Under the pieces are notes generated by a model. The model was not told where the DNA came from, did not search any database, and was given only the letters and a program-made list of their open reading frames with translations. Positions 23,481-31,863 of a stretch of 40,535 nucleotides of DNA are shown piece by piece. Source of the DNA: an uncultured Clostridia bacterium (lineage in GTDB: Bacteria; Bacillota; Clostridia; Christensenellales; Aristaeellaceae); contig CAMVHE010000022.1 of assembly GCA_947167215.1 (NCBI GenBank), positions 1-40,535 on the forward strand, written 5' to 3'. Numbering within the stretch: position 1 is the stretch's first letter; each line of letters starts with the position of its first letter. A program made the position numbers and the translations under genes.

Positions 23481-24404
23481 TTAATCGCGAGGCGGCGGAA
23501 CAGAGGAGGGCGGCTGCTTCTCCAGATAAGCATGAATCCGTTTTCCTACATTCTGCTGGATATTTCGATAGAAAAACTGAAAATCATAGAAGTGATAAAC
23601 TCCATCGGGAAACAGGGTGCCCGGATACTCGGCAGGGTCAATGTCAGGAAGCTTGAGGGTTCCGCGAACAGGATCCCGGTAGGCGCCGGTAAGTGCCGGA
23701 ATCTCTTCCCGGATGGTTCCGTCATAGTTCATGAAACAGGCGCCGAGGTTCAGGGAGGCGTCTGCCGGGGTACTGTCTGTCCGCCAGTTGAGGGGATTAA
23801 TGCCATAAGTTCTGACACCCTGCGGAACGATGCGGGTTTCCGTAATGAAAGGCGCTTCTGAACTGTAACAGACAATTCCGCTGTCGGTTTCATTCTGAGC
23901 CAGCCGGAGCCAGGGAGCTTCTGCAAGATCGTTATCCGTGACGCACCATCCGAACAGGTAGGCAGCCACCAGACGATTCTGTTGCGAAGGCTCTGGAAAA
24001 CAGTGTTTCAGAAGATAGAGAGCCATTTCGGCACCCTGGGAGAATCCGGCCAGAAGAAACGGGCGCTGACTGCAACGGAGGTACTGCTGAAAAGCAGCCA
24101 GCAGATCTGCCCTGGAGACGGCATAGGCGTCTTCATTCTGATCGGCAAACTGCATTGGAAAGGTTATCTGGCGATAAAAGGGGGAGTAAAGCGTACAGTG
24201 ATCGGAAAACAACAGCCGTTCCTGCATCAGGGCGCCAAGAAAGCGCTTTCGCAATTTTGCATCAGCAACATCCATATTGCTGTTCCCGTTGCGCCCCATA
24301 TCCACCGTTGGTGCAATAAGAAATACGTCTGCGGGGCCATTGCCTTCCTGCCACCAGGCCCATTGCTGAGCGGAAGTATAATCCAGAGGAGTAAAGTCTT
24401 GCAT
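23481..24404 (-). CDS. DUF3089 family alpha/beta-hydrolase
   Basis: The 307-residue product has the DUF3089 pattern: DVFLIAPTVDMGRNGNSNMD, LYSPFYRQITF, SRADLLAAFQQYL, and the nucleophile elbow LLAGFSQGAEMAL with a GFSQG Ser. It is a predicted esterase/lipase-like protein of unknown substrate. No signal peptide is visible. It lies 14 bases after proC in the same direction, so it is probably the last gene of the proline operon, although a metabolic link is not obvious. Confidence 0.7.
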   Translation of the reverse strand: MQDFTPLDYTSAQQWAWWQEGNGPADVFLIAPTVDMGRNGNSNMDVADAKLRKRFLGALMQERLLFSDHCTLYSPFYRQITFPMQFADQNEDAYAVSRADLLAAFQQYLRCSQRPFLLAGFSQGAEMALYLLKHCFPEPSQQNRLVAAYLFGWCVTDNDLAEAPWLRLAQNETDSGIVCYSSEAPFITETRIVPQGVRTYGINPLNWRTDSTPADASLNLGACFMNYDGTIREEIPALTGAYRDPVRGTLKLPDIDPAEYPGTLFPDGVYHFYDFQFFYRNIQQNVGKRIHAYLEKQPPSSVPPPRD

Positions 24405-24418
24405 AAATGAACCTCTCG

Positions 24419-25222
24419 TTAGCCCAGCTGACGGGTGCGCTCATAAGCGGCGATTACGGCCTCAAAGACTGCGCTCCGGAATCCATTTTGTTCAAGTGCC
24501 CGCACTCCCTGAATCGTGGAACCGCCGGGAGAACATACCTGATCCTTCAGAATGCCGGGATGCTTTTTAGTCTGCATCTGCAGATCGGCGGACCCGCTGA
24601 GCATGCCGGATGCCAGTTGAATGGCGGTATTTCTCGGCAATCCGCAAGCCACTCCGCCATCTGCGAGGGCTTCGATGAAGAGGTCAGCAAAAGCAGGACC
24701 GCATCCCGCTATTGCGCTTCCGGCATCAAAGAGGTGCTCGGACAGCGGGACCAATGTTCCGGATGCTTCGAGTACATGGAGTAGAATATCCAGATCTTCC
24801 GGGGAGAGCAATGCATTCGGAGTATAGAGAAGAACGCCCTTTCCGATCGCACAGGGGGTGTTTGGCATGATGCGGAGGACAGCACAGTCAAGGCCGGAAA
24901 GGGCGCAGATTTTGTCCATGGTGACTCCTGCCGCCATGCTGATCAGGACAAAGGGAGTTTTCCTGGCCTGCAATATGGGTGCGATTTCGGAAAAAAGGTC
25001 CGCCAGCATCTGGGGCTTGACCCCTAAAAAGATGTACTGTGCATCCCGTGCAACATTCAGGTTATCTGTAGCCAGACACCCCAGATCCGCAGCCAGTGCA
25101 GCAGCTTTCTGCGGTGTCCGGTTGGAAATGAGGATCTGTTCACCGGACACCGATTTGCGGACTGCTCCTGCGAGAGCGGTACCCATGTTTCCCGCTCCGA
25201 TAAAACCAAAGATGTGATCCAC
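24419..25222 (-). CDS. proC: Pyrroline-5-carboxylate reductase
   Basis: The 267-residue enzyme performs the last step of proline synthesis, NAD(P)H-dependent reduction of pyrroline-5-carboxylate. The N-terminal Rossmann motif FGFIGAGNMGTALAGAV, the middle RIMPNTPCAIGKGV and the C-terminal GCGPAFADLFIEALADGGVACGLPR and PGGSTIQGVRALE are all standard. Length matches the family. It lies 11 bases after proA in a proB-proA-proC operon. Confidence 0.96.
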   Translation of the reverse strand: MDHIFGFIGAGNMGTALAGAVRKSVSGEQILISNRTPQKAAALAADLGCLATDNLNVARDAQYIFLGVKPQMLADLFSEIAPILQARKTPFVLISMAAGVTMDKICALSGLDCAVLRIMPNTPCAIGKGVLLYTPNALLSPEDLDILLHVLEASGTLVPLSEHLFDAGSAIAGCGPAFADLFIEALADGGVACGLPRNTAIQLASGMLSGSADLQMQTKKHPGILKDQVCSPGGSTIQGVRALEQNGFRSAVFEAVIAAYERTRQLG

Positions 25223-25233
25223 CTGAAACCTCC

Positions 25234-26481
25234 TTATCGAATCTGGCCGTCGCCATAGACGACATATTTATAACTTGTGAGTTCTTCAAGCCCCATGGGG
25301 CCTCTGGCATGCAGTTTCTGGGTGGAAATGCCGATTTCAGCACCCAGGCCGAATTCGCCGCCGTCCGTAAAGCGGGTAGAAGCATTCACATAGACCGCTG
25401 CAGCATCGATACGGTTCAGAAATGCTTCCGCGGATTCCGGAGAGGAGGTCATGATACATTCGGAGTGCTGCGTTCCGTGGAGCGTGATAAAGTCAATGGC
25501 TTCCTCCAGGGTATCCACGATGCGAACGGCAAGAATCTGGTCGCCATATTCCGTGTCCCAGTCTTCTTCCGCAGCGGCCTTTGCCCGATCTCCCAGCAGA
25601 CTCAGAGCACGGGCATCTGCGCGGAGCTCTACGGCTTTTGTGTCCAGAAGGGGGATTGCTTTTTCAAAAAAGGCAGATGCAATCTGGCTGTTGACGAGTA
25701 CGCATTCCACCGCATTGCAGACCGAGGGCCTGGAACATTTGGCATTAAAGAGGACAGAAGCGGCCATGTTGAGGTCTGCGGTCTCATCGACGTAAATGTG
25801 GCAGACTCCTTCACCGGTACGGATCACAGGAACCGTGGACTCAGCGACAACCGTACGGATCAGCCCTGCGCCTCCGCGCGGTATCAGGACATCAATATAC
25901 TGGTTTAGATGCATGAGAGCCTTTGCACTGTCCCTCGAAGTGTCTGTGATAAGGGAAACTGCACTTTCAGGCAGGCCGGCGGACGCCAGTGCTTCCTGCA
26001 TGATTCCGGTGATGCAGCGGTTGGAGGAGATGGCTTCTTTGCCGCCTCGCAGAATACAGGCGTTTCCGGCTTTCAGACAGAGTACGGCGGCGTCTACCGT
26101 TACATTGGGACGGGCCTCGTAAATAATCCCGATTACCCCCAGAGGCACGCGTTTGCGGACAATTCGAAGCCCATTTGGACGGGTGGTGGTTTTCAGCGTT
26201 TCACCGACCGGATCGGGTAAGGCGACAGCCTCGAGGATGCCATTGACGACGGAGTCAATGCGGCTTTCCGTAAGCGTCAGGCGATCCAGCAGGGACAGGC
26301 GCATGCCGGATGCTTTCGCGGAGGCAATATCTTCAGCATTTGCTGCAAGCCATTCTCCTTTTCTCTTCCGGATAGCATCTGCGATCGCCAGGAGAGCGGC
26401 GTTCTTTTTCTCTGTGGAGGTGGTGGCAAGAATGCGGCTGGCATTCTGGGCAGCCTGTCCCAGCTTGTTCATATCGAACAT
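25234..26481 (-). CDS. proA: Glutamate-5-semialdehyde dehydrogenase (gamma-glutamyl phosphate reductase)
   Basis: The 415-residue enzyme reduces gamma-glutamyl phosphate to the semialdehyde. Recognisable blocks are RPNGLRIVRKRVPLGVIGIIYEARPNVTVDAA, SVLFNAKCSRPSVCNAVECVLV with the catalytic Cys in RPSVCNAVE, and HGTQHSECIMT. The frame extends upstream, but ATG 26481 (MFDMNKLG) gives the family's standard length and follows GGAAAGGGGG; it begins right at the proB stop. Transcription continues into proC. Confidence 0.96.
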   Translation of the reverse strand: MFDMNKLGQAAQNASRILATTSTEKKNAALLAIADAIRKRKGEWLAANAEDIASAKASGMRLSLLDRLTLTESRIDSVVNGILEAVALPDPVGETLKTTTRPNGLRIVRKRVPLGVIGIIYEARPNVTVDAAVLCLKAGNACILRGGKEAISSNRCITGIMQEALASAGLPESAVSLITDTSRDSAKALMHLNQYIDVLIPRGGAGLIRTVVAESTVPVIRTGEGVCHIYVDETADLNMAASVLFNAKCSRPSVCNAVECVLVNSQIASAFFEKAIPLLDTKAVELRADARALSLLGDRAKAAAEEDWDTEYGDQILAVRIVDTLEEAIDFITLHGTQHSECIMTSSPESAEAFLNRIDAAAVYVNASTRFTDGGEFGLGAEIGISTQKLHARGPMGLEELTSYKYVVYGDGQIR

Positions 26482-26482
26482 G

Positions 26483-27289
26483 TTATTCCCCCTTTCCGGC
26501 AATAAAACGGGTACCGATCTCTTTTCCAAGCACAATGTCGTATAAGGATTCGGGATTTTTGCCGTTGGTGATGACCATATCACAGCCGGCTTTCATGGCA
26601 ATGCTGGCTGCAGAAAGCTTGGTAGCCATTCCGCCGGTTCCGCGCCAGGTACCGGCACCGCCTGCCATCTGGAGTATTTCAGGAGTCAAGGCATCCACCC
26701 TGTGGAGAAGCCGGGCATCCGGATGCGTGTGAGGATCAGCATCATACAGCCCGTCGATATCACTGAGCAGTACCAGCAACTCTGCTTCACAGAGACTTGC
26801 AACAATGGCGGAAAGCGTGTCATTGTCGCCAAGAATCTTATGTGCGCCGGTCTCAATTTCCGCAGAGGAAACGGAGTCATTTTCGTTGACAACGGGGATG
26901 ACGCCCATTTCCAGCAGGGAGAAGAAAGTGGCTCTCAGATGCGCTGCACGTATGGGATCATCCACATCGTCCCCTGTGAGCAGAATCTGTGCCATGGAGC
27001 AGTTGTATTCTGAAAAAAACTTATCATAGATGTGCATCATACGGCACTGTCCGACAGCAGCAACCGCCTGCTTGAGACGCAGTTCCCGGGGACGCTCGGG
27101 AAGACCGAGTTTGGCGGTTCCTACCGCAATGGCTCCGGAGGAAACCAGGATGATTTCATAGCCGTTGCCGCGCAGATCCGACAGAACCCTAACCAGATGC
27201 TCCATGCTGCGTAAATCCAGTGTCCCGGAATCATGAGTGAGGGTAGAGGTTCCGACCTTGACAACAATGCGTTGGTTTACGGAAGACAA
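26483..27289 (-). CDS. proB: Glutamate 5-kinase (TTG start, no PUA domain)
   Basis: The 268-residue kinase catalyses the first step of proline synthesis. It has the amino-acid kinase fold: IVVKVGTSTLTHDSG, EIILVSSGAIAVGTAKLG, PVVNENDSVS, DNDTLSAIVA and LVLLSDIDGLYDADP, then GTGGMATKLSAA. No C-terminal PUA domain follows, which is the short form seen in several Firmicutes. The start is a TTG at 27289: GGGAGGG lies just upstream, and the protein begins there (SSVNQRIVVKVGTS) with no suitable ATG. A minus-strand promoter lies at 27324-27352. Confidence 0.95.
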   Translation of the reverse strand: MSSVNQRIVVKVGTSTLTHDSGTLDLRSMEHLVRVLSDLRGNGYEIILVSSGAIAVGTAKLGLPERPRELRLKQAVAAVGQCRMMHIYDKFFSEYNCSMAQILLTGDDVDDPIRAAHLRATFFSLLEMGVIPVVNENDSVSSAEIETGAHKILGDNDTLSAIVASLCEAELLVLLSDIDGLYDADPHTHPDARLLHRVDALTPEILQMAGGAGTWRGTGGMATKLSAASIAMKAGCDMVITNGKNPESLYDIVLGKEIGTRFIAGKGE

Positions 27290-27323
27290 AGGACATCCCT
27301 CCCAAATCAGTTTTATAGGGAAG

Positions 27324-27352
27324 ATTATAGACGTTTCATACTTTTTCTTCAA
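27324..27352 (-). promoter_or_regulatory. Promoter of the proBAC operon
   Basis: On the minus strand TTGAAG (27347-27352) and TATAAT (27324-27329) are separated by 17 bases. The leader is under 30 bases, too short for a T-box or attenuator. Confidence 0.65.
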
Positions 27353-27379
27353 GCAGAAGCAGCAGATTTCCGCATCTCG

Positions 27380-27408
27380 TTGATTTCGGGCAGGGCTTTG
27401 TTTATAAT
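27380..27408 (+). promoter_or_regulatory. Promoter of the thiamine pyrophosphokinase gene
   Basis: TTGATT (27380-27385) and TATAAT (27403-27408) are separated by 17 bases. No TPP riboswitch elements are visible in the short leader. Confidence 0.65.
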
Positions 27409-27448
27409 ACGGACAAATAAGTTCTTTGTATAAAATGGAGATGAGTGC

Positions 27449-28081
27449 ATGCAGAAAAGACGCTGTGTGATCATTGGAGCGGCACCGATTCAGGATATGG
27501 AACGGATTCGTGCCCTGATCCGGAAAGAGGATTATCTTGTTGTGTGTGACGGTGGGCTGTATCATCTGGAGGGCCTGGGCATTAAATCTGACCTCATTAT
27601 CGGTGATTTTGATTCCCATCCCAGACCGGAGACGTCCGTTGAGATGATTACGCTCCCTCACGAAAAGGATGACACGGATACAGCATTTGCAGCAAAGGAA
27701 TGCATGCGCCGTGGATTTGATCATTTCCTCCTGTTGGGAGTGATCGGCCTCAGAATGGATCATAGTCTCGGCAATCTGGGAGTGCTGCAGATGCTGTTTC
27801 ACGCAGGAAAAGAGGCAGTGATTGCAGATGACTATGGGGAGATGCAGATGGTCGGAAGCAGGCCTGCACTGGTAGACAGCTGTTTTCCGTATTTTTCCCT
27901 GTTAGCCATTTCCGGCAAGGCATCCGGTGTGAACGTGCGCAACGCCCTTTATCCGCTCCGGAATGCAGAGATTTTTCCGGATGTTCCTCTGGGAGTCAGC
28001 AATGAACCTTTGCCGGGCAAGACCGCAGAGATTTCCGTGGCAGAAGGAGAACTGCTTCTTCTGCGTATTCTGAATGCCTGA
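27449..28081 (+). CDS. thiN: Thiamine pyrophosphokinase
   Basis: The 210-residue enzyme transfers pyrophosphate from ATP to thiamine. Motifs are VVCDGGLYHLEGLGIKSDLIIGDFDSHP (substrate and metal site), HEKDDTDTAFAAKECMRRG and LLLGVIGLRMDHSLGNLGVL, all typical of the family. Length is normal. In many Firmicutes this gene sits with rpe/rsgA; here it instead leads a cluster of hydrolases. The stop overlaps a possible earlier start of the next frame; the real next start is 28092. Confidence 0.93.
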   Translation: MQKRRCVIIGAAPIQDMERIRALIRKEDYLVVCDGGLYHLEGLGIKSDLIIGDFDSHPRPETSVEMITLPHEKDDTDTAFAAKECMRRGFDHFLLLGVIGLRMDHSLGNLGVLQMLFHAGKEAVIADDYGEMQMVGSRPALVDSCFPYFSLLAISGKASGVNVRNALYPLRNAEIFPDVPLGVSNEPLPGKTAEISVAEGELLLLRILNA

Positions 28082-28091
28082 GGGGGAAAAC

Positions 28092-29870
28092 ATGAGGAAA
28101 CAGATCGGTTTTGTCATCCTTTTCCTGCTAACAGGCTTTGTGATGGCAGTAATTCTGGAACTGGGAAAATTCACGCTGACCGGATGGGCGCTTTTCCTGC
28201 TGCTGATGTTTCTGTTTGCGTTTCTCCACAGGAGGATCCGGAACAGCAGGAGAGGAATCCGTTTTCTTTCGTGGATGGGGCTGTTTCTCTTCTTTGCCGC
28301 TGTTCTTTACGTGTCCTATCCTCCTGTCAGACGCGTTCCGGCAGTATCTGCAGGGAATCCCCGGGTGACACCGGTCCGCCATGTGGAGCAGGGAGATTTG
28401 ACGGGAGTATATACGCAAGACGGAGCAGTGGAGGTATATGCCGGTATTCCCTATGCAAAACCTCCGATTGGGGAGCTGCGATGGAAGAAACCCGAACCGG
28501 CGGAATCCTGGTCGGGAATCTATCCGGCAGATGCTTTTGCTCCGATGGCCATGCAGACACAGAATGCACCCATCATGAGCTCGCTGATGCAGATCATCGG
28601 ATATCATGATTATGAGATTTCGCTGAAGGACAATTACAGGGAGCCGGCCAGCGAAGATGCACTTTATCTGAATATCTGGAAACCCGCAGGGGAGATAAAG
28701 GATGCACCGGTACTGGTATACATCCACGGTGGTTCTCTTCAGACCGGACAGCCGTGGTATGCGGACTACAGTGGGGAGGGACTCGCGCGGGAAGGAATTG
28801 TTGCGGTCAATATGGGATATCGGCTCGGGATATTTGGCTTCTTTGCGGATCCCGAACTGGCAGCGGAATCTCCGATCGGAACCACTGGCAATTATGGTCT
28901 GCTGGATCAGATCATGGCACTGCAGTGGGTCCGGAAAAATATTGCCGCATTCGGAGGAAATCCCGATAATGTGACGCTTGCCGGTGAATCGGCGGGTTCT
29001 GCCTGCGTGTCTGCATTATGTACTTCTCCTCTGGCGGAGGGGCTTTTCAGACGTGCCGTTATGGAAAGCTCAACGGTTTCCGCTCCGGTACCTGCCCATT
29101 CTTTCCGTTCTCTTGAGGAGGCTTATGCAGAGGCGGAAAATACGAAAGAGCGATTCGGGGCAACCGACATCGCTGCGTTAAGAGCGCTGCCGGCGGAACA
29201 GATTGTGGGAGAAATGAACACGCATCACCATATAACAGTGGATGGAGCGGTACTGTCCTGTACTCCATATGAGGCATATGCCTCTGGAATGCATCATGAA
29301 GAAGCGCAGCTTCATGGTTTTAACCGGGAGGAATCCGGTCCTTTCATTCTTTTATCGCAGGCGGATCTGGAGCACTATCCGCAGTATGTGGAGCGGCTTT
29401 TTCCCGGGGAATATGCCGCAAGGGTTCTTGCTGCCTATCCGGCTGCGACGGATGAGGAAGCAAAACGAAACTGGGCGGACATTTACTCTGCGTACTTTTT
29501 TTCCTATGGACATTACTGCCTGATGAGACAGGCACAGAAGAACGGCATCCCATGCTATGTTTATCTTTTTTCCAAAGACAATGGCCGACTTGGAGCGTGG
29601 CACAGCGGAGAAGAAGTATACTTTTATGGCAATATCCCGGAAAGGTCAGGACTGTATGATTCGGAGGACCGCCAGCTGGAAGAACAGATGAATCAGTATC
29701 TGGTCAATTTTGTTCACACGGGGGATCCCAATGACGGGAATGTTCCGCGATGGGAAAACAGCAGCGGACAATACGTGCTGCAGGAACTTGGAAAATCGGT
29801 TCAGGTCATGGATGATCCATTTCTCCCGCTTTATGAGATTATGGACGATATGTTCGAATGGAAGTTATAA
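28092..29870 (+). CDS. Membrane-anchored type-B carboxylesterase
   Basis: The 592-residue protein has three N-terminal membrane segments (within residues 1-80), then a full carboxylesterase type B domain: YAGIPYAKPPIGELRWKKPEP, ALYLNIWKP, VLVYIHGGSLQTG (oxyanion hole), and LAGESAGSA with nucleophile Ser300. Glu413 or Glu414 (NREESGPF) and His504 (GAWHSGEE) complete the likely triad. The substrate is unknown; such enzymes hydrolyse carboxylic esters. An N-terminal triple-span anchor is unusual for this family. ATG 28092 is preferred over 28074 because AGGGGGAA lies between them. The next gene begins nine bases after the stop. Confidence 0.87.
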   Translation: MRKQIGFVILFLLTGFVMAVILELGKFTLTGWALFLLLMFLFAFLHRRIRNSRRGIRFLSWMGLFLFFAAVLYVSYPPVRRVPAVSAGNPRVTPVRHVEQGDLTGVYTQDGAVEVYAGIPYAKPPIGELRWKKPEPAESWSGIYPADAFAPMAMQTQNAPIMSSLMQIIGYHDYEISLKDNYREPASEDALYLNIWKPAGEIKDAPVLVYIHGGSLQTGQPWYADYSGEGLAREGIVAVNMGYRLGIFGFFADPELAAESPIGTTGNYGLLDQIMALQWVRKNIAAFGGNPDNVTLAGESAGSACVSALCTSPLAEGLFRRAVMESSTVSAPVPAHSFRSLEEAYAEAENTKERFGATDIAALRALPAEQIVGEMNTHHHITVDGAVLSCTPYEAYASGMHHEEAQLHGFNREESGPFILLSQADLEHYPQYVERLFPGEYAARVLAAYPAATDEEAKRNWADIYSAYFFSYGHYCLMRQAQKNGIPCYVYLFSKDNGRLGAWHSGEEVYFYGNIPERSGLYDSEDRQLEEQMNQYLVNFVHTGDPNDGNVPRWENSSGQYVLQELGKSVQVMDDPFLPLYEIMDDMFEWKL

Positions 29871-29879
29871 GGTGAAATT

Positions 29880-30959
29880 ATGAAAGCATTCAAGAAGATT
29901 CTTCGATGTGTTGGTATACTGGTGCTGGTTGTTGTGATTGTCTTCGCTGCCCTTCTTGCTTTTCTCAGCCTGACGGAGTATAAGCCGCAGGACAGGGAAA
30001 AGGTCCCCGTTCAGGGAAAGAGTGCAGCTGAAAAGGCTGAACTTGGTGTTCCATATACTGCAGTGACCTGGAATATTGGGTATGGAGCTCTGGGAGACAA
30101 CGCGGACTTCTTTATGGATGGCGGAAAAATGGTGGAAACTGCCACGAAAGAACGCGTTATGCAGAATATCTCGGGAATCATGGAAGCGGTTTCCGTGATG
30201 CAACCGGATTTTGTGCTTTTCCAGGAAGTGGACCAGGACTCCTCCAGGTCCCACCATATCAATGAAAAGGAACAGATTGCGGAATCCCTTTCGGAAATGT
30301 CCAACGTATTTGCAAATAATTTTAAGGCTGCCTTTGTTCCTTATCCTGTTCCGCCCATCGGGAAAGTGGACTCCGGATTGCTGACTTGTTCCTCTGCAGG
30401 AATTCAGGAGGCAGAACGTGTACAGTTGCCGATTCCTTTTGCCTGGCCGATTCGCATGGCAAACCTGAAGCGATGTCTGCTGATTTCCCGGATTCCAGTT
30501 GCTGACACAGAAAAGGAACTGGTACTGCTGAATCTGCACCTGGAAGCCTATGATGACGGAGAAGGCAAGATTGAACAGACGAAGCGGCTGCTTTCGATCC
30601 TCAAACAGGAAGTGGAAAAAGGAAACTACGTCATTGCAGGAGGCGACTTCAACCAGGTGTTTTCTCAGGCACAGGGCATTTATCCCGTGCTTCCGGGATT
30701 GTGGACGCCCGGGATTATTGAAACCGGTGAATTTGAAGAAGCAGGTTTTTCGATGCTGATGGATGCTTCCGTTCCCACGTGCCGTTCCCTGGACCGGCCT
30801 TATAAGGGAGCGGAAAAGGATGCATTCCAGTACTATCTTATTGATGGATTTGTGATGTCCGGCAATATATCCGTTTCTTCGGTTCAGACGATCCAGGAAG
30901 ATTTTACTTGCGCAGATCATAATCCGGTGAAGATGGAGTTTGTTCTGGTGAAGGAGTGA
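29880..30959 (+). CDS. Membrane-anchored endonuclease/exonuclease/phosphatase (EEP) family protein
   Basis: The 359-residue protein begins with an uncleaved signal-anchor helix (residues ~9-30) and an EEP domain. Metal and catalytic residues are recognisable in VTWNIGYGAL (Asn), VLFQEVDQDSS (Glu), NLHLEAYDDGEGK, IAGGDFNQVF (Asp, Asn) and CADHNPVKMEF (Asp-His). The domain would face outward. Families with this fold include nucleases, sphingomyelinases and phosphoinositide phosphatases; the substrate is not readable. It is likely co-transcribed with the esterase upstream and the deacylase downstream. Confidence 0.85.
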   Translation: MKAFKKILRCVGILVLVVVIVFAALLAFLSLTEYKPQDREKVPVQGKSAAEKAELGVPYTAVTWNIGYGALGDNADFFMDGGKMVETATKERVMQNISGIMEAVSVMQPDFVLFQEVDQDSSRSHHINEKEQIAESLSEMSNVFANNFKAAFVPYPVPPIGKVDSGLLTCSSAGIQEAERVQLPIPFAWPIRMANLKRCLLISRIPVADTEKELVLLNLHLEAYDDGEGKIEQTKRLLSILKQEVEKGNYVIAGGDFNQVFSQAQGIYPVLPGLWTPGIIETGEFEEAGFSMLMDASVPTCRSLDRPYKGAEKDAFQYYLIDGFVMSGNISVSSVQTIQEDFTCADHNPVKMEFVLVKE

Positions 30960-30965
30960 AAAGCC

Positions 30966-31511
30966 ATGCAGCTTTACGAGGGACGCCCGGCATCCTGTGA
31001 AGGGCGTCAGGAAAGAGAAATCCGTACTTATGACCTGCTGGATTTACTTTCCATTCCTTATTATCGTACGGACCACGAACCTGCTTCCAACATGGAGGCA
31101 TGCAATGCAATTGATGCTGTTCTGGGGGTTGTTATCTGTAAAAACCTTTTCCTCTGTAATCGGCAGGGAACACGATATTACCTGCTGATGATGCCGGGGG
31201 ACAAGCCTTTCAAAACCCGTGAGCTTTCGCAGCAGATCGGCAGCGCAAGACTTTCCTTTGCGCGGCCGGAGAAAATGCTCCAATACCTGGATATTCTTCC
31301 CGGAAGTGTAAGCATCATGGGACTGATGAATGATCATGATCATCATGTGCAGCTGCTCATGGACAGAGACCTGCTTCAGTCCCCGGAACTTGGATGTCAT
31401 CCCTGCGTGAATACCTCCAGTTTAAGAATCAAAACGCAGGATGTTCTGAACGTATTTCTTCCGTATGTGAAGCACGAACCTATCTTCGTCTCGCTCCTTG
31501 GAACGCCATAA
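30966..31511 (+). CDS. YbaK/ProX-type aminoacyl-tRNA deacylase
   Basis: The 181-residue product matches the prolyl-tRNA-associated editing domain: VICKNLFLCNRQGTRYYLLMMPGDKPFKTREL (with the catalytic-type Lys), LSFARPEKMLQYLDILPGSVSIMGLMND, and GCHPCVNTSSLRIKT with the C-terminal HPCxNT motif. Free-standing members (ProXp-ala/PrdX) deacylate mischarged Ala-tRNA(Pro). It acts in the cytosol, an odd companion for two surface hydrolases, though GAAGGAG overlapping the EEP gene end suggests co-transcription. A strong terminator follows. Confidence 0.87.
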   Translation: MQLYEGRPASCEGRQEREIRTYDLLDLLSIPYYRTDHEPASNMEACNAIDAVLGVVICKNLFLCNRQGTRYYLLMMPGDKPFKTRELSQQIGSARLSFARPEKMLQYLDILPGSVSIMGLMNDHDHHVQLLMDRDLLQSPELGCHPCVNTSSLRIKTQDVLNVFLPYVKHEPIFVSLLGTP

Positions 31512-31520
31512 AGCACGAAT

Positions 31521-31550
31521 GCCCTTTACTTTGCGGTAAAGGGCGTTTTT
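31521..31550 (+). terminator. Terminator after the deacylase gene
   Basis: GCCCTTTAC (31521-31529) pairs with GTAAAGGGC (31536-31544), six-base loop, followed by GTTTTT. Confidence 0.88.
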
Positions 31551-31825
31551 ATATGGAAACATCATGCATTGATTTCTGCAGAGCTCTGAATCAGAGCAGA
31601 TAAAAGGAAGAAGCTGTTCCGTTTACATGGTTCTGCGTCGAAAGTAGAACCAGCAAAGTCAGAGGAAAGAGCCGGGAAAGCAGCTGCTGCAGTCGGGAAT
31701 ATCCTCAGGATTTCCAATCACAGGCATCGTGAAGTACGGTATGAAGGATTCAAGGAAGAACGAAGCATTCCCATTTGGAATTAAATTGCTTTACCGGAAT
31801 TCTATAGATAGTCTACGGTTTTGTA
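31551..31825. other. Gap between convergent operons, no gene seen
   Basis: No frame with a ribosome site and plausible composition is visible. Two short inverted repeats occur: GCTCTGA/TCAGAGC at 31583-31597 and TGGTTCT/AGAACCA at 31628-31652. Neither resembles a tRNA or a known RNA to me. Confidence 0.4.
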
Positions 31826-31853
31826 TAAAAAATGACCTCCGGCAGGAGGTCAT
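31826..31853 (-). terminator. Terminator of the polA operon
   Basis: ATGACCTCC (31832-31840) and GGAGGTCAT (31845-31853) form a 9-bp stem with a GGCA/TGCC tetraloop; on the minus strand a six-T run follows. It lies just past the stop of the binding-protein gene. Confidence 0.88.
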
Positions 31854-31863
31854 GGAAATAGTG

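Noticed and set aside
26482-26583. N-terminal extension of proA upstream of 26481
   Set aside because: The extension would overlap proB and exceed the family length; the ribosome site supports ATG 26481.
27290-27802. 171-codon N-terminal extension of proB
   Set aside because: It would run through the promoter region and into the divergent thiN gene; TTG 27289 has a strong ribosome site and the kinase fold begins there.
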